In this document: positions 1-13,340 of the stretch, one piece after another
Position numbering within the stretch: the first letter of the stretch is position 1
Layout of the letters: every line of letters begins with the position of its first letter
Origin: Gorsachius magnificus
Taxonomy: Eukaryota; Chordata; Aves; Pelecaniformes; Ardeidae
Reading direction: 5' to 3'
Assembly (NCBI GenBank): GCA_034008185.1
Contig: CM067087.1
Span: 43,108,590-43,172,589, forward strand
Length of the DNA stretch: 64,000 bases
Position numbers and translations under genes: made by a program
Notes under the pieces: model-generated
Databases searched by the model: none
What the model saw: only the letters and a program-made list of their open reading frames with translations
What the model was told of the DNA's origin: nothing

Positions 1-3000
1 TTCTAATCTGACTTGTAGTCATTTTAGACAAAATTTCTAGTGTAGCATGTCTGTACAAAACCTAAGGCTATTTCATGATTGCATAGAGAATGTGTTCGAA
101 GAGGGTTAATAAAATACCTGATGTATTTAAGGAATTAAAGAGCTCTATAGCAAGCATATCAAATAATTGCTGATTTCACAATACTGAGGAAAAGAAAAAA
201 AATAAAATCACTGTATTTAGGAGAAAAACAGTAGGGTCTATTACTACCAAAACCAATGAGTCAGCATAATAAGCCTGCATAGTTCTCTTGGTCACATAAC
301 CCAATGTTCCTGTAGGTAGACGCGTACTCTGAGGTCTGCATTTCTTTTCATGATGCTGCTTCAGACTGCAAGTTCAACCTTTTTGTGAGATTGAATTTAG
401 GTTTATATTACTAATTTGTCCACCTATTTGCTAGCCCGCTCAGATAGCTGGGCTGCTGACTTGCCCCTCACCGACAGGCCAGAACTGCTCAGCTCTTCAT
501 ATCAGCGACGGCCCGGGAAGCCTCTCTGCAAGAGTCAGGGGGAATTGACGGAGCATCTTCAGCACTCCGAATGATGTTTTATCAATATTTACCTGCACAT
601 ATTAGAAATGCCTGAGGACAGCCAGGCTGTGTGATGGATTTTGCTATAGGGGCTAAGCGCCGGTCCTCACTTGTGTACATAAGGGATTTGAAGCTGTTCT
701 GCAGTAATATGTGAAAACTGTTGGGGTTTGTTGTTATTTGGTGGGCTTATGTGTGGCTTCTTTTTTTTTTTTTCCTATTTTTAGTGGTCACCGATGTTTG
801 CAGTTATTTATTAACTCTGCAGAAGTTATTTGGAAAAGAAAAGTGCGAAAGGGCTAAAGTGTCTCAAGGCAGGCCACTGCTTAGCTAGTGCTCAGGGGTT
901 ATGAAGGGACAGCAGTGGAATAATTTTTTCCTCCTCCTTTGCCAGTGGAAAATGCCATTAAACTAGAAGTGGAAAATTCCCACAAGAGAGAGAAGGAAGT
1001 TATTTGGAAAAGACTGATGGAGATGGAGGGGTGTGTTACATCCATCTAGAGAAGCTAAACCAACTTGTCACCATCAAATGCACGTGGTTTTCATTCGTTC
1101 CTGTAGAAAGGTTTGTCTCTGCTCTAAATTAGATAATAATTTTGTTGTGGATGGTTTTGCCGTTAGGCTGTCAAACGAGCGAAGTGAAATGGCATTTGCT
1201 GTGATCCATTCTGATTGCTTGCTGTGGTTAATTCCTTTCAGCCATTTTCTAATAAGTCTAGATTTTTAAGAGAAGGCAATCTCTGACTTGATATAGACAT
1301 ATTTTTAGATACACTCACATTGGAATCAGTGATTTGGTCCGTGCTCCCTTCTGCTAAGGAGGGCTCTGGTACAGCTATGTACTGTCTGACTGTGGGCACA
1401 CGCTCTCAATGGTCCCTCCATCCCCTGGAGGCCCATGACACTGATTTCTGCTAAGCCAAGCTCAGCCAGACTTCGCTTTAGTCTCTGCTCATCAGTTATT
1501 CGCCACAGCTGTCTGAGTAGCCTCACGTGGGACGTTAGCCCATTACCTGTACGGGGAAAGCAGAGCCTGCTAGAAAGTAGATAGGAAATTGTTCTCTTGC
1601 ATGGACTTCTCTCTGATCAAAGGCATCTCCAGCTTTAAGCTGCAGTTTGTACTTTAATGCTTTGTTTGGTGAGCATATCACCATTAACTCGTGTAAACAT
1701 GCATGAAAGTCAAGAGAAGATTTTTCTTTCTAAGATGTATCAGATGCTGTGGTATCATGGTGAAGGTTACTGCGGAAGGAAATGGAAGGTGTTCACCAGT
1801 CCATAAATAAACCAGGTGCTCCTCACTTTCAGTGATATTTTAATACTATCTAAACAGAAAGAATGTTTAAGATATATTTATTAACATGATAACTGTAATA
1901 TCAAGGTATAGAAATGAACAACGGACAATTCATCTTTTGCGCATTATTTCTCAAAATCAGACAAGTGCCCAGGTAAAAATAACAGATACTGTAAATCTGC
2001 AATTCAACAGCAGAAGGCTATCCACTGAGAAATCATAGGCAATACAAGAAATGCTTGAAAACCTTTTTTTTTTTTTGTTTGTTTGAACACGATTATAGAC
2101 AAAAATAAAACGGCATTTTGCTATTTACTTCTTTATGTGTTAGTGGTCAAATCCTTGAAAGTATAGCTCAGCTGTCAAACTAATGTCAGTGGTAGAGCTC
2201 CTTTTTACATAAGGCTGAACATTCATATGTGGTTTCTTCATTTCAAACACCTTGTTTTAATAGAATTATTATTGTCTCACAGTATTTTTCTCTTCCTGAA
2301 AATAAAAATGTGTTATGGAAACAGAGACATTTACCTTGAGCAACAATCCCAGACCTGGTCACTAGAAAGGTCGGTAATGCCAGGGTTTCACCGGCCCCAT
2401 TTGTGGTGGTACTTGCAAAAATGGGCAAGGACGATTGCATCAAAATTTTCCTTGTTCTTTCTGCACATTTTTATGAATGTGCAACCGACTGTGTAACAGA
2501 TAATAATGTAGGCAAGATTTTTAGCATTTTAACAATTTCTTTCACGTTTATTGAGGTTTCTAGAATTGTAAAAGGGAAATACGGAGCAGGAAGCCATTTT
2601 CACAGAAAGTCTTATCTCCCGCCCTGCCTTTCCCTATATTTGCACTGTAAAGCACTTTAGTAGGGGCCTGAAAGCCAGGTGGTTAATGAAACTGAATTTA
2701 GGAGTGAGTTTGATCTGATGCTGAGTGCCCTAAAATCTGCATCTTTGACTTCGGGGTGGGAAGGTGGTCATAAAGTTGTAAGGCCATGCTTGATGTTAAA
2801 TTGTCCTATTTTCTTCTCTGAACTATTTAGAGGGATCTTATTATATTCTTTTCCTCCTTTCCCATTTCTGTCTTGTAATAATAATTTATCTGTTTCATTA
2901 ATAAGTTGTGGGACGTCACATTTATTATATTCTTTCCCATTTTCCCTAACTCATTTTTTTCTTTAACAATGGGTGCAGCGGGAGGACTTTCAGAGGTGGT

Positions 3001-4689
3001 AGATATTCTTACAGTAAACCTGCTAACAATAAATGTGTTTGCAGGCATTAGTGACATTCAAAATACACTGGGTTGAGTGGTTTGGGGTAGGCTTGCATCT
3101 AACACAGGTTATTCAAGTGAACGGCACTCCGTTTCCTCGTGGTGCTGGATAGCGGTTTTGGGGGATGAGCTGGGAGATTCCCAACTCCTCATGTCAACAG
3201 GACTGCCCAGAGGATGTTGCCTTTTCCAATGAGCAGAAACCTCTCTCTGTGTTCATTTCTAAAATGTCCGGCACCTCCCAGCTGCTCAGCGCAATGGACG
3301 CCACTGCCGTTTGGTAAAATGAGGCAACGGTTTCATGTAAGTTGGTCGGGTCTGAGACGCTTGACATCAAATGGATTTTTCTCCAAACCTAACTCTTGGA
3401 GGTGGTTTCTGTTTGGAATTGCACTGACCTGAATCCAGAGTCATTCGAGTGGCCGAGTGATGCCTTTAACAGTCTCCCAGCTTCCCATCTTGAAGTTATT
3501 TCCAACTCGGCTATAATATATGCAGCCCTGCTAAGCTGTTAAATAAGAAAGAAGCCGCAGAGCACTAAAAATATTTAAATTGCTGCCTTTTCAGATTCCG
3601 TTGCAGATGTCTAATGGGCCTTCAAACACGCCTGCATTGTTTCTCCAAGCACATTGTGCGGCGAGCCCTTGCAGATAGATTCCTTCTGCTTCCAGAACTC
3701 ATCTCCGTACCCTGCCTGAGATCAAAATGAATGCTTATTTCAAACTAATAAACAGGCTGCATTCTCTGACAGACTGAATTCATTAGAGTAATACCATAAT
3801 GTAGTTCTTTTGGTGTGTTTGTTTCCCAAGTTGTCAGTTAGGTGGAGAGAAAGTGTCACTCTGCCCACCATCGTCATTACTGTGGCCAGATCTTTTTTGG
3901 TACATCGTTTGTCAAAATGTCAGCCATGTGAGCTTGCTGGGGGTTTTTATGTGTCTGAAAATATTCTTAAAAGATGTTCTTTCACTATCTAGTGTACATT
4001 TAAACTGAATGCTTTTGAAGTAATGTTGTTAGTCTTTGGAAACTTCTGAAGTTGACAACAAAAAAGACGACTGGGAAGTTGAAATTCTTTGGTTTCAACA
4101 ATAATTTTTTTTTCCTATTGTTAAAACATGTGACTTGGAATTGAAAAAAAAAAACCCCAAAACTTTTCCTAGTTTTCCACAGTGCTACATGCAAACTTTT
4201 TATTTTTTTCTGTTTGCAGCAGCCGGGGCACAGGGCTGCTCCCCTTCTCATGGCCTCAGGTTTTCCAGCTGCATCCCTCCTGGCTGCCCTGGGAGGGCAT
4301 GTAGGAATGGAGGGTGCCCTCGGGTTTTTGGGAGGCTCCACCTGGGCTGAACCTCCTCATGTCACACATTTTACTGTGTCTGTGCTTTTCCAGTAGGATG
4401 GCAATAAGAGCTTTAACTGTACCTGAAAGTTAAAGCAAATAAGCACTCAGTCACCTTGTACTAAACTAAAAGCTCATTTTATTCCATGGGTCCTGTTAAA
4501 ATTCAATATTGGCAAAGTACCTATAAAGTAAATAAGAATAAGAGCATGATACTTGCTGTAAAGGGACTGAGGGACTAAAGTTTCTCAGCAGCGTTTTGTC
4601 ACCGTGGGCCAGAGTTCTTTCTGCTGTTCGGCTGCCGCGGGATTGAACGCTGCTGCAGATTTGGTGCAGCCACAACCATATTTTCATTC
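1..4689. other. Intergenic, no supported gene
   Basis: Mostly single-copy AT-rich sequence. No open frame here has a recognisable protein family, and no tRNA or interspersed repeat was recognised. A regulatory-looking stretch at 3440-3790 is listed separately. Confidence 0.5.
3440..3790. promoter_or_regulatory. Candidate conserved regulatory element
   Basis: A non-repetitive, balanced-composition stretch with AT-core motifs (CTAATAAACAGG, AAATATTTAAATTGC) and no long open frame. Its texture resembles vertebrate conserved non-coding DNA. This is a judgement from appearance only; no alignment was possible. Confidence 0.15.
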
Positions 4690-4693
4690 ACAG

Positions 4694-4761
4694 CAGATAC
4701 CCAACGCCATCTCCAGTGAGCATCTGGAGCATGATGATGATCTTCTCATGCGCAGTTTACA
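4694..4761 (+). other. Exon-like interval, 68 nt, plus strand
   Basis: Flanked by an acceptor (TTTTCATTCACAG) and a strong donor (GTAAGT). The in-frame reading QIPNAISSEHLEHDDDLL is acidic and open, but 22 open codons arise easily by chance. I do not recognise the peptide. Confidence 0.15.
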
Positions 4762-4989
4762 GTAAGTGAAACAAATTGGAGGGGGTTTGGTTATATTTCA
4801 TTTTAAAAAAAATTCAAAAATGTTCAAATCATAAAATATCAGGCTATAGGAAATGAAGTATTTATTTTGTTATCCCTGAAGATAATTAGAAAAATATTAA
4901 GAATACAGTATTCTAAATGTTGCTAGTACAGAGGTACTGATTTATTAAATTCCATGATTATTTAAAATTATCTCAAAAAAGCACACTGG

Positions 4990-5222
4990 TAGGTTTAGAC
5001 TAGATAAAAGGAAGAAATTCTTCACAACGAGGGTGGTGAAACCCTGGAACTGGTTGCCCAGAGAGGTGGTGGAGGCCCCATCCCTGGGAACATTCCAGGC
5101 CAGGTTGGATGGGGCTGTGAGCAACCTGATGTGGTTCAAGGTGTCCCTGCTCCTGCAGGGGGGTTGGGCTGGGTGGCCTCTAGGGGTCCCTTCCAACCCA
5201 AAACATTCTATGATTCTATGAT
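4990..5222 (+). mobile_element. CR1 LINE fragment, 3' end, plus orientation
   Basis: About 230 bp matching the CR1 3' UTR: AGGAAGAAATTCTTCAC, GGTTGCCCAGAGAGGTGG, GGTCCCTTCCAACCC. It ends in the typical tandem tail ATTCTATGATTCTATGA. It is 5'-truncated, as most CR1 copies are, and is non-coding. Confidence 0.93.
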
Positions 5223-6849
5223 TTACCCAGCTGAACAGAGAGCTGGAAAGGTATGTGTGTGAATACAGGGCGCATAGATAGCAGCGGGTTTTCTAAGCAT
5301 AAATACCCATAAAATGAAATATGCACAATCTCACAATGATAGCTTCTTACAGAGTCACCGTAGTATGAAAATGGGATTCTTCATAGATGCTGGAAAGCAC
5401 AATACAATCTGTTATATTTTTATTATATGCATTATAGATTAAAAAAGATAAAGCCAGTATCTTTTGTCGAGTAATTAAATATTTTCTCATTGACATAATC
5501 GGTTCTGCAGGATTTGTAGGTGCGTGTCTATGTGCGTAAATATTTATTGTAGACACATTTTATATATGTATGCGCTAGACATGAATGTGAGCACTGCATT
5601 TCTAGCAGCTGAAAATATTTCCGCTCTGGGGTGTTGTTTCTACACCACCACAACAACAGCAACAAGAATGTTATGATTCATTACCCAACATGTAAAGGAA
5701 TCAGTCTATGTTGGAAATATATAGCCTCAAATGTTGATGTTTTCAATGTGTAGTCATTAAAAAAAAGCTTCTTTTGGTTTTGCTTCCCCTTTATTTAAGG
5801 AAAAAATTATTTCCTTTCTGACCCATATATGTATTTGTATTCTCATAAATATGCTTTATGGTATGGTGGAAAGTATATTCCCTGTCTAACATCTATTAGT
5901 AATGCATAACAAAAATCTCATAGGAATTATCTAGCAGTAAGAAGAGAGTCCCAGCTTTTGTTCTTCCTTGCAAGGAAATACTGAATAGAAGGGAAGTATG
6001 AATTACCTCTCCGGAATTGTAATGGAAGACTCAATAACAAAAGCATTAAAATGCATTATGAGCACAAAAAGCCTGACCCAAAATTATTCTCATAAGATAT
6101 TAATGAATGCTTCTATTTTCTAGGTACTGAGAGAGTATTTAAATAACCGCTCTGGCCATGCATGTGGCGATGCCAGCGAAAGCCTGCGCTGGCTGATGGC
6201 AATATTCCTTTTCTGAAAGTCATAAAAGCCTCAAAATATCTGAAAAAATATCAAAAACTTGGGCTTGTTGGAAGGCAGCGTAGCGGGGCGTGAGGTACAT
6301 CCGGGGAGAGGAATGCTGATCTGAAGAATGTTGTCAGGGTACAGATGAGAAACAGCAAACTTTGAGAAACGGTCAGAGTCCACTGCTGGAAAGGACATGG
6401 GCATCGTCTTCTCATGGGTTTTTTCAGTGTAACCGCAGAGATTTCAGTGAAGTCCTACCTGATTTACGCCCTGTGAGAAAATCCAAGTCCAAAAAATGCC
6501 GAGAAAATCCAGAGATATTGCTACGGGTCCCGTGAAAGACATGCATTTAACTGGTCTTACATTAACATCAGGGAAACATCACTTGCTGAGGCTGAGGGGG
6601 ATCACTTTTGGTGAATGCTTGTTGGCTTTTCCCTCTAACTCTTCCGAATTCCTCTTTGCAGCACCGGTCCCCAGCAGTGCTGCACCCCGGGGCTCTGCCA
6701 CCTCCTCTTCCAGAGCAGGGGTGCGAAGGACGATGATTTCCGCAACACTCGGTCATTCCCCATGGCAACGGGTACCTAACGTCATGCCAGCTTAGTCGTG
6801 TAACACTTGTTACACAATATACATAATGTTTGTATATCAGTGTGGGATA

Positions 6850-6878
6850 TGTGTGTGTGTGTGTATGTGTATATATAT
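6850..6878. repeat. TG/TA microsatellite
   Basis: A run of TG dinucleotides passing into TA dinucleotides (GTGTGTGTGTGTATGTGTATATATAT). Confidence 0.9.
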
Positions 6879-8067
6879 GCATAATATTCTTAAATTATTC
6901 ACAAATTAGTTTTTTAATGGAACCATCGCAGCAAAATAAAATGCACTGAGACTTAGACTATCTCATTAGTTTGAACTACGCAAATGTTTGGTTTCGCTCA
7001 TGGACATAATACCCGGTGCTATAAATTATTCTAACATGTTGAATGTCCCTGTGCTGCAGTTTATTTTGGGGTTAGTTAGTTACCCGTGGTCGGAGGATCC
7101 GCACCAGAATCATCTACACCTTTACCACTTGGGCCATCTCATCCAAGAAAGAGCCACACGTGATGCTCAGCAGCCACCTCCTGGGGCACGGCACGGGGCC
7201 GTGCTGGGGCCCGCAGATGCATCTGCAGCGAGCGCCCCTCCAAAGCGGGGAGGGGAACCATGGCACCCTCCACGGTCCGGGCGGGTGGGCAGTGCCAGCC
7301 CGCAGCCCTGCCAGCACGTGGTTGCGATGTAAAGATACAGGAGATGGCCCTCATCAACGTGCTTGTCCTGGGGCACGCACGTAGTTGGGAGAAAAAGCAT
7401 TAAATAGCCTATTTTTCATCTTAGAGAATAAATTAAAAATTCTGAGGTATTCTTCAAGCTCGCTGTTATAAAGCAATATACAGGGGCTCCCAGCCTGGTT
7501 CACCTTAACACATAACTTGTTTAAAATGAGCCTGGCTAAATCATGTTTACAAGTGTATCTGCAGGGGTAAAAATAACTGGGTCGGGTAAAAATCAGTGGG
7601 TCAGGTAAAATGTTTTAGCTATAGATATTTTCATAACTCTCATGCACCTTTTCCAGCCTTTAGTTATAAAGGCAGATTTCTCTGACTGAAGTGTCGCCCA
7701 GCACCACCATGCCTCAGCGGTGTTAGTATACTTGATTGATATTTAAAGCAGACTATAAAATATTGCCTAAGCACAAAACTATTGCCCTGGTGAAATAAGG
7801 CCTGTGAACTAGCAGTCCCTTGGGTTTGTCATGCATAACAGAACCAGCATAAAGATGCTCAAAAAAAGGACTTAATTGAACTTTGCAGTCACAGACTCTC
7901 CCGAGTCTCACCTCGCTTACCCTCTCAGCAGTATTATTTATCACATATTTTTAGTTTCAATAAGATGATCCTTCTTTATGATCAGCTTGGTCATGTCCTT
8001 CAGTTCCAGAAATAATTTAATTTCAGATTATTTTATTAAAACCGTTCCTTTTTGCTTTATTCACTAG

Positions 8068-8184
8068 GCACTGCCATGCAGAAGGTGCTGGGATGAAAAG
8101 AGCCTGCGAGAAGCTGAGCATCCTCAGGAACCCTGACAGTGAGGCACAGCCCAGCTTTGCTTCATGGCAAACAACCTCAACCTG
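8068..8184 (+). other. Exon-like interval, 117 nt, plus strand
   Basis: The acceptor TTTATTCACTAG and a modest donor CTG|GTACCG flank an open frame of 38 codons (HCHAEGAGMKRACEKLSILR...). Its entry phase fits the exit phase of the 4694-4761 interval, but its exit phase does not fit 10283-10358. No family is recognised. Confidence 0.1.
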
Positions 8185-9854
8185 GTACCGGCTCTGTCAC
8201 TCATTAATGTTGTTTCCTTGTGAGCTTGCCACTCAAGAGAGGAAAAATTAGGTTTATCTATGGAGAAACAGGTCTCAAAATGAACCAAACTATGGGGTTA
8301 TTTCCGTAGCAGAAGTTTTTCTCCATGTTCCTGTTTCAAAGTTTGACAACTTTGCAGCAAGCCTCTGTGTGTTAATGCTGCATGAACTAAGAAATGCAGA
8401 GGGAATAAATTGTCCTGGTGAGCGTTTCGTAGCCTGGTACGCGTTCCCCTAAGGGGGGGAAAGGAAGATGCGTACAGAGAGAATGGTGGTATCTCCAGCC
8501 GTATTCAGCGGATGGTTTGAAATTAAATAGGTAGCCTTGCCTGTAGTAAACTTGGTGTCAAAATACACCATGAACCGAGACTCAAGTCAGTAGTTTCATT
8601 TTGTGTCATTTCATCCTTCCAGGTATCTTGCCCTTACGTGCAAGTCTCCTCGCTGCTTTTCTGAGACACTGCTCCCAGTATGGAAGGATTCATCAGTAAT
8701 TTTGTAATTGGCTTTTTATTTATTTCCATATGCACACTGGGTAAGAAAATATTTACTCTTCATTTGGGATATGATAATGAAAGAAGTGGGGTGGGATGTG
8801 TGATGAAAAAGGGCATTTCAAAAGAAAAAGGAAAAAACCCCAAACCTTTGTATGTGCGCCAAGCCTGCAAGTGCCACATGAATTATAAATCACTTAGATC
8901 TGAGTAGTTTGAAACTATTTGGGGAAAAGGGGGTTGATAACTGTTTACTAGTCCATGCATTATGAATATGGAAATTCAATGCTCTGTTCTGAATTCATTG
9001 GGAGACGTGTATTAATAAGGAAGATTGTTACCTGCATCTCTCCCAAAGCAAGAAATCATTTCATGCAAGCACTTAAAACATGGTAATTGATAGCTTAGAA
9101 CATTCTAAGTCATGCACTGGCAATGTGAAAAAAAAATCAGACCTTGCCACAGTTGTTAACATTAATTTTTGATTTATGTTAATTTAAAAAAATTATTATT
9201 TGTGTAACCACATTTTCTTTTGAATGATACTATTAACTTGGGAGGGCTTGATGATATATTTGCAAGTGTATATATTCTGAAATGGGGTATTTAAATGTTG
9301 TTAACTCAAGCTGTCTGTGAGTTCTAGGTGTGGGTAGCTTGGGGTTGGTACCTCCATCACAAGGTGGGTGACTGAGTGACAAAAACGCGCTGTGTGTTGC
9401 CTTGCTCCTGCAGTTCTGGCTGAGCAATTTCAGAGCTGTTTTTCCACCCAGGCCCTCTCTGCAGCAGCAGTCACCCAGTTATTTGGGAGGAGAAGCTTGC
9501 TTCAGCTTCGCAGATCAAGGCTGCTGCAACCCCAAACAACCCGTTTGTCACGGCTCTCCATCCTGCATCCCCAAAAATCATCTGCACAATCAGAGGGAGG
9601 CAGGAAAGAGAGACATAAGCAGGAGTAATTCTGAAAAAAGTGCCAGTCAAATTAAACAGTATGGCATCACTTTCTCTTGAGTTGTTACTGCTGATTTATT
9701 TTATTTTGATGTTTCTGAATCCTAGCAGGAAAGTGGAGGTGTCTGTCACCCAGAGGGAGCAACCCACAGGCAGAGGTGGGAGCGGGGTGCTTACTCCCTT
9801 GGCTTTCCCTGGGGAAGGCGATCCCTGCCCGGCGTCCTGCCCGGCTGGGTTGGC

Positions 9855-9962
9855 ATTCTGGCTCTGGCCGACGTTCCGGCTGTGGCCGACGTTCCGGCTG
9901 TGGCTGACGTTCCAGCTGTGGCCGATGTTCCGGCTGTGGCTGACATTCTGGCTGTGGCCAAC
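9855..9962. repeat. 18-bp minisatellite, 6 units
   Basis: Six tandem copies of an 18-bp unit (GTTCCGGCTGTGGCCGAC and variants). Outer units begin ATTCTGGCT and inner units GTTCCGGCT, differing at a few transition sites. The open frames across it on both strands are a by-product of a unit length divisible by three. Confidence 0.92.
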
Positions 9963-10282
9963 CTCCGAGAATGATGGGCGAGTGGAGGAGGGAGGTGAAT
10001 CCAGCAAGTGACTATGAAGTCATCTGGGCAAAGTCGATCAGAGGCAAGTTGTCTTTTCAGATGTAATCTGGAATATCAATATTAGATTCGGGGTTTATAT
10101 CAGTTTTTTTGCAATACTGACTTTAATTTTAAACTGTACAAGCATCCTACAGTGTTATCTCCCAGATCTCTGTAGTGGTTCCATTCAAAAACAAAAAGGA
10201 CAAACAAAGTGACTGAAACCATCCCTGTGAAAAAAAAAATAAGTTGTTATTTCACTGAAGATAATTCTATTTTGATTTATAG

Positions 10283-10358
10283 GGTGCTGTTACGCAAGAG
10301 TTACGGGAGAAATGGGACAAGGATAACGAGGAGGAGGTAGCTATCCGAGAGTTCAAAG
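10283..10358 (+). other. Exon-like interval, 76 nt, plus strand
   Basis: The acceptor TTGATTTATAG and donor AAAG|GTAGGT flank an open frame reading GAVTQELREKWDKDNEEEV and on to AIREFK. The charged, helix-like composition looks protein-like, but the family is not recognised and the length is short. Confidence 0.2.
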
Positions 10359-13099
10359 GTAGGTAGCTGATCAAAGGTTAAATACAAGAAAAGAAATTAT
10401 TCTATTCAAGTTAAAGGTAGGACACTGTAACCTAAATAGATGTTTAGCTTCAGTTAAAACTCTTGGAAAAGGCTTTTGTGCTGTGGGTAAGTTCTCAGCC
10501 GGGCAAACTTTTCTTACTGCTTGAAACATTATATGGGAAGAGAGCGAGAGATTAGGCTATCACCGGCGGGTGGGATATCTCAATTTTCATTTGAAAATGT
10601 TTCCAGTTTCATAAAAGGTAGAGGGCAGAACTGATTAGATCCATTTAAAATTGCAGTGTGTAGAGGTGGCATGAAAATATTTCGTTTTCTAAAGTTAGAG
10701 ATGGAATAGGTAGAACCTGTAAAAGCATTTTCTCGAGCCTGATAGCGGCACAGAGTGCTGAACAGAAGGCAAAGGCTGGTGGTGAAAATGAGAAGAGGAG
10801 GAACTGAGGGAGAGATTAGCTCGATTGTGAGAGGTATTTCATTAAAGGAATCAGATGGAAACTTGTAGGGGGAGCAAAAGCTGCCTGGTATGAAAAATAA
10901 CAAAACGTGTTTCCTGAGCGTCACTGCCTGCTGCCACGGAAAATGAGCCTGGGAATATTGGATAGCAACAAATTAATCTGACAGCATGTATGTGCAGCGC
11001 AGGAAATTTTATTTTCATTCATTATTTAATACGAGGGAAATTTACAATTTTGAAACATCAGAAAAACGTTTGACTGATGCCCTGCTGTACGAAAGCATTT
11101 AGCTGTGCTTTAGCCTTTGGACGTCAGTGCTTCTGCCGGCCCGAGGATGGGGCTGATTGGTGTCCAAACACAGCATCTGCCCAAATGCTGTTTGCCCTCT
11201 CGGTCGCTGCAGAGGTGGGGGCAGCCGGGGGACTGGGCAGCCACAGGGGCGAGGGATGGGGAGCGGGGCTGCAGGGGGCACTGGGAGTTGGAAAGAAGAG
11301 TTACCGGAGTGAAGCTGGAATGATGGAGGAGGAGGAGGAGCGGGGAAGGCTCTCCTGTTGCTTGCCGCAAAGGGTCTCCGGTTAGAGTGGCCCAGGGTTT
11401 GCTTTCCTTTTTTAGAAGAACGAATTGTCAGTAAGCAACAGAGGAAACATCGAGCTCTGCAGCCCTAAGTTGTGGCTTTGAGAAATTCAGAGTCCAAAGC
11501 CGACAACCAGAAACTGTTAAGCCAAGAGGCAGAAAAAAACAGGAGTGCCACAGGCGTGCGCCCTTTCCTATAGCACAGACGTAAGGCGCAAGAAATGGTA
11601 AAAAATATGTAGATCAAAAGTAGTTTCTGAACTCAGTGCAAGGTGCTGGAGAATCATTTTAATGAGGGTTTCTGTTTCTCCTAGGATTCCCAAACATCGT
11701 TATAATGTTATTACTCAAGGCGATATTGTTTAGTGGTTACTAATACAGGAGGAAAACCTTTCCCTTTACCTGGCCCTGATTAATTAGCTTTGCCCTTTGG
11801 TGGTGCCTGGGTCAGCTACTGCTGGCCAGGCCCCCGTCGGCATTGCTCGTCCCCAGCCGGTGGTGATGGGGAGGGAGCAGAGCACACGAGTCCCAGCGCA
11901 GGGGGTCAGCGTTAAACAGCAAACCCGACCGTGATTCCTCACAGGACGGATCCTCCTGGAGCTGTTTTTTTCTGTCTGCTGTAATCCAAACGTCCCAGCA
12001 CAAATGATAAGATAGAGGTGTCGGGATGTTGGGAGGAATTGTGTAGATCAAATAGGAGACAACAGAGAGGAGAGGAGAGATGTTGCAGCTGTTACTGTAA
12101 ATGAACGCACCGAGCTGTGCAGTCTTTTCCAAGGAGGCAGAATGTGTCCTTACAGATAACATTTATTAAATATATATCTGACAGTGTAAGTAGTGCTAAG
12201 AAATGCTCTTTGTTTTCACATGAATCTGTTAAAAATAATAACTACTAGAATTAAATATATTAGTGAAAGCAGTAACACAATGAATGAAGCAAAGTGGTTG
12301 GGCTTGAGAAAGAGCCCAACTCTCTCAAATTTCCATTTGCTGGCTTCGTGTCAGGCATTACAATGGCAAGTCACGGTGTGTTACTCTCCGTCACATTCGT
12401 ATTCATGAGGAAATAAGCCATCACATTTCTGTAATTTTTAGGCAGCAGCTCTTCTGGATTCCAAACATCCGATTCTACTTCTCAGTCCTAGACTCCTATC
12501 CAAATACCGAAACCAGATACGACGTTATTTTTTTTTAACCAGCTGTTTCCCAGTTAATCAAAGTGTCCTCATGACATGTACAGGAGCAATCCCCTGATAC
12601 AGGGAATTGGAAGGCTGTTGCATCAACTCCTGTACATGCCTGATTTAATTCCAGCTCCGGAGGCTGTGTCCTGACGAGCCCTAAGTTTGGATATTCAGAT
12701 CTCCATAGAAGTTGAATGTTTTCTACGATACACAGCAGATCTTCTGGCTCAGCTCTTCCCGGGCCAGCAAAGCAAGCCATGGACCTGGCGGGACTCATCT
12801 AGACCAGATTCTTCGCTCTCCTCCATCCCCATGGTATTTTTAAGAGGTAACTTATGGCAAATAATGTTTTTAACACACCCTTTTTGGCGAACCCAAATGA
12901 ATGTCACTTTTATTTGCCTTTCCTGCACTGAGTGCTCAATGCAAATTGATTCAATTTTTAAAAATAGCTGGAATATATTAGTGTCAGCTGCTTTATGGCC
13001 TGACCCTGAATATAGGGTTTATATCAGTGGGAGTAACGGGTGCACGGTATCCGCCTGAAAGGTCTCGGGAGATGATTAAAAAGGAACCACTGGTCAGAG

Positions 13100-13340
13100 A
13101 GCATTTCTGAATTGCTCATTACATAATTATTATAATGTCCATAATGCCTCATATGCATTAAAAATTCAACTGAAATGACTCTGAATTTGAGAATAACCAC
13201 ATAATAGGTTGAAAAATTATTTTACATAATATAATTTAAAATATTAATAATTTAAAGAATATATATAGTCTGTGTGTTAAGTGTAAACACCTATACATGC
13301 ACTTATTAATTATATACGTGTAGCATATACCAAATGTGCA
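13100..13340. other. AT-rich stretch with many TAAT cores
   Basis: Dense TAAT/ATTA and ATGCATTA-type motifs, which could be homeodomain or POU sites or simply AT-rich DNA. It has no open frame. Confidence 0.2.

Larger units (their letters stand above)
5223..9854. other. Intergenic, no supported gene
   Basis: Single-copy sequence with a short TG/TA microsatellite near 6850 and a GC-richer patch at about 7090-7330. Open frames in that patch overlap on both strands and look like composition artefacts. An exon-like interval at 8068-8184 is listed separately. Confidence 0.5.

Noticed and set aside
9640..10011. Open frames of over 100 codons on both strands across the minisatellite
   Set aside because: They result from the stop-free 18-bp unit and match no protein family.
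11077..11385. GC-rich open frames near 11.2 kb as a small gene or CpG-island promoter
   Set aside because: The patch is only about 100-200 bp, frames overlap on both strands, and no family or clear promoter elements are seen.
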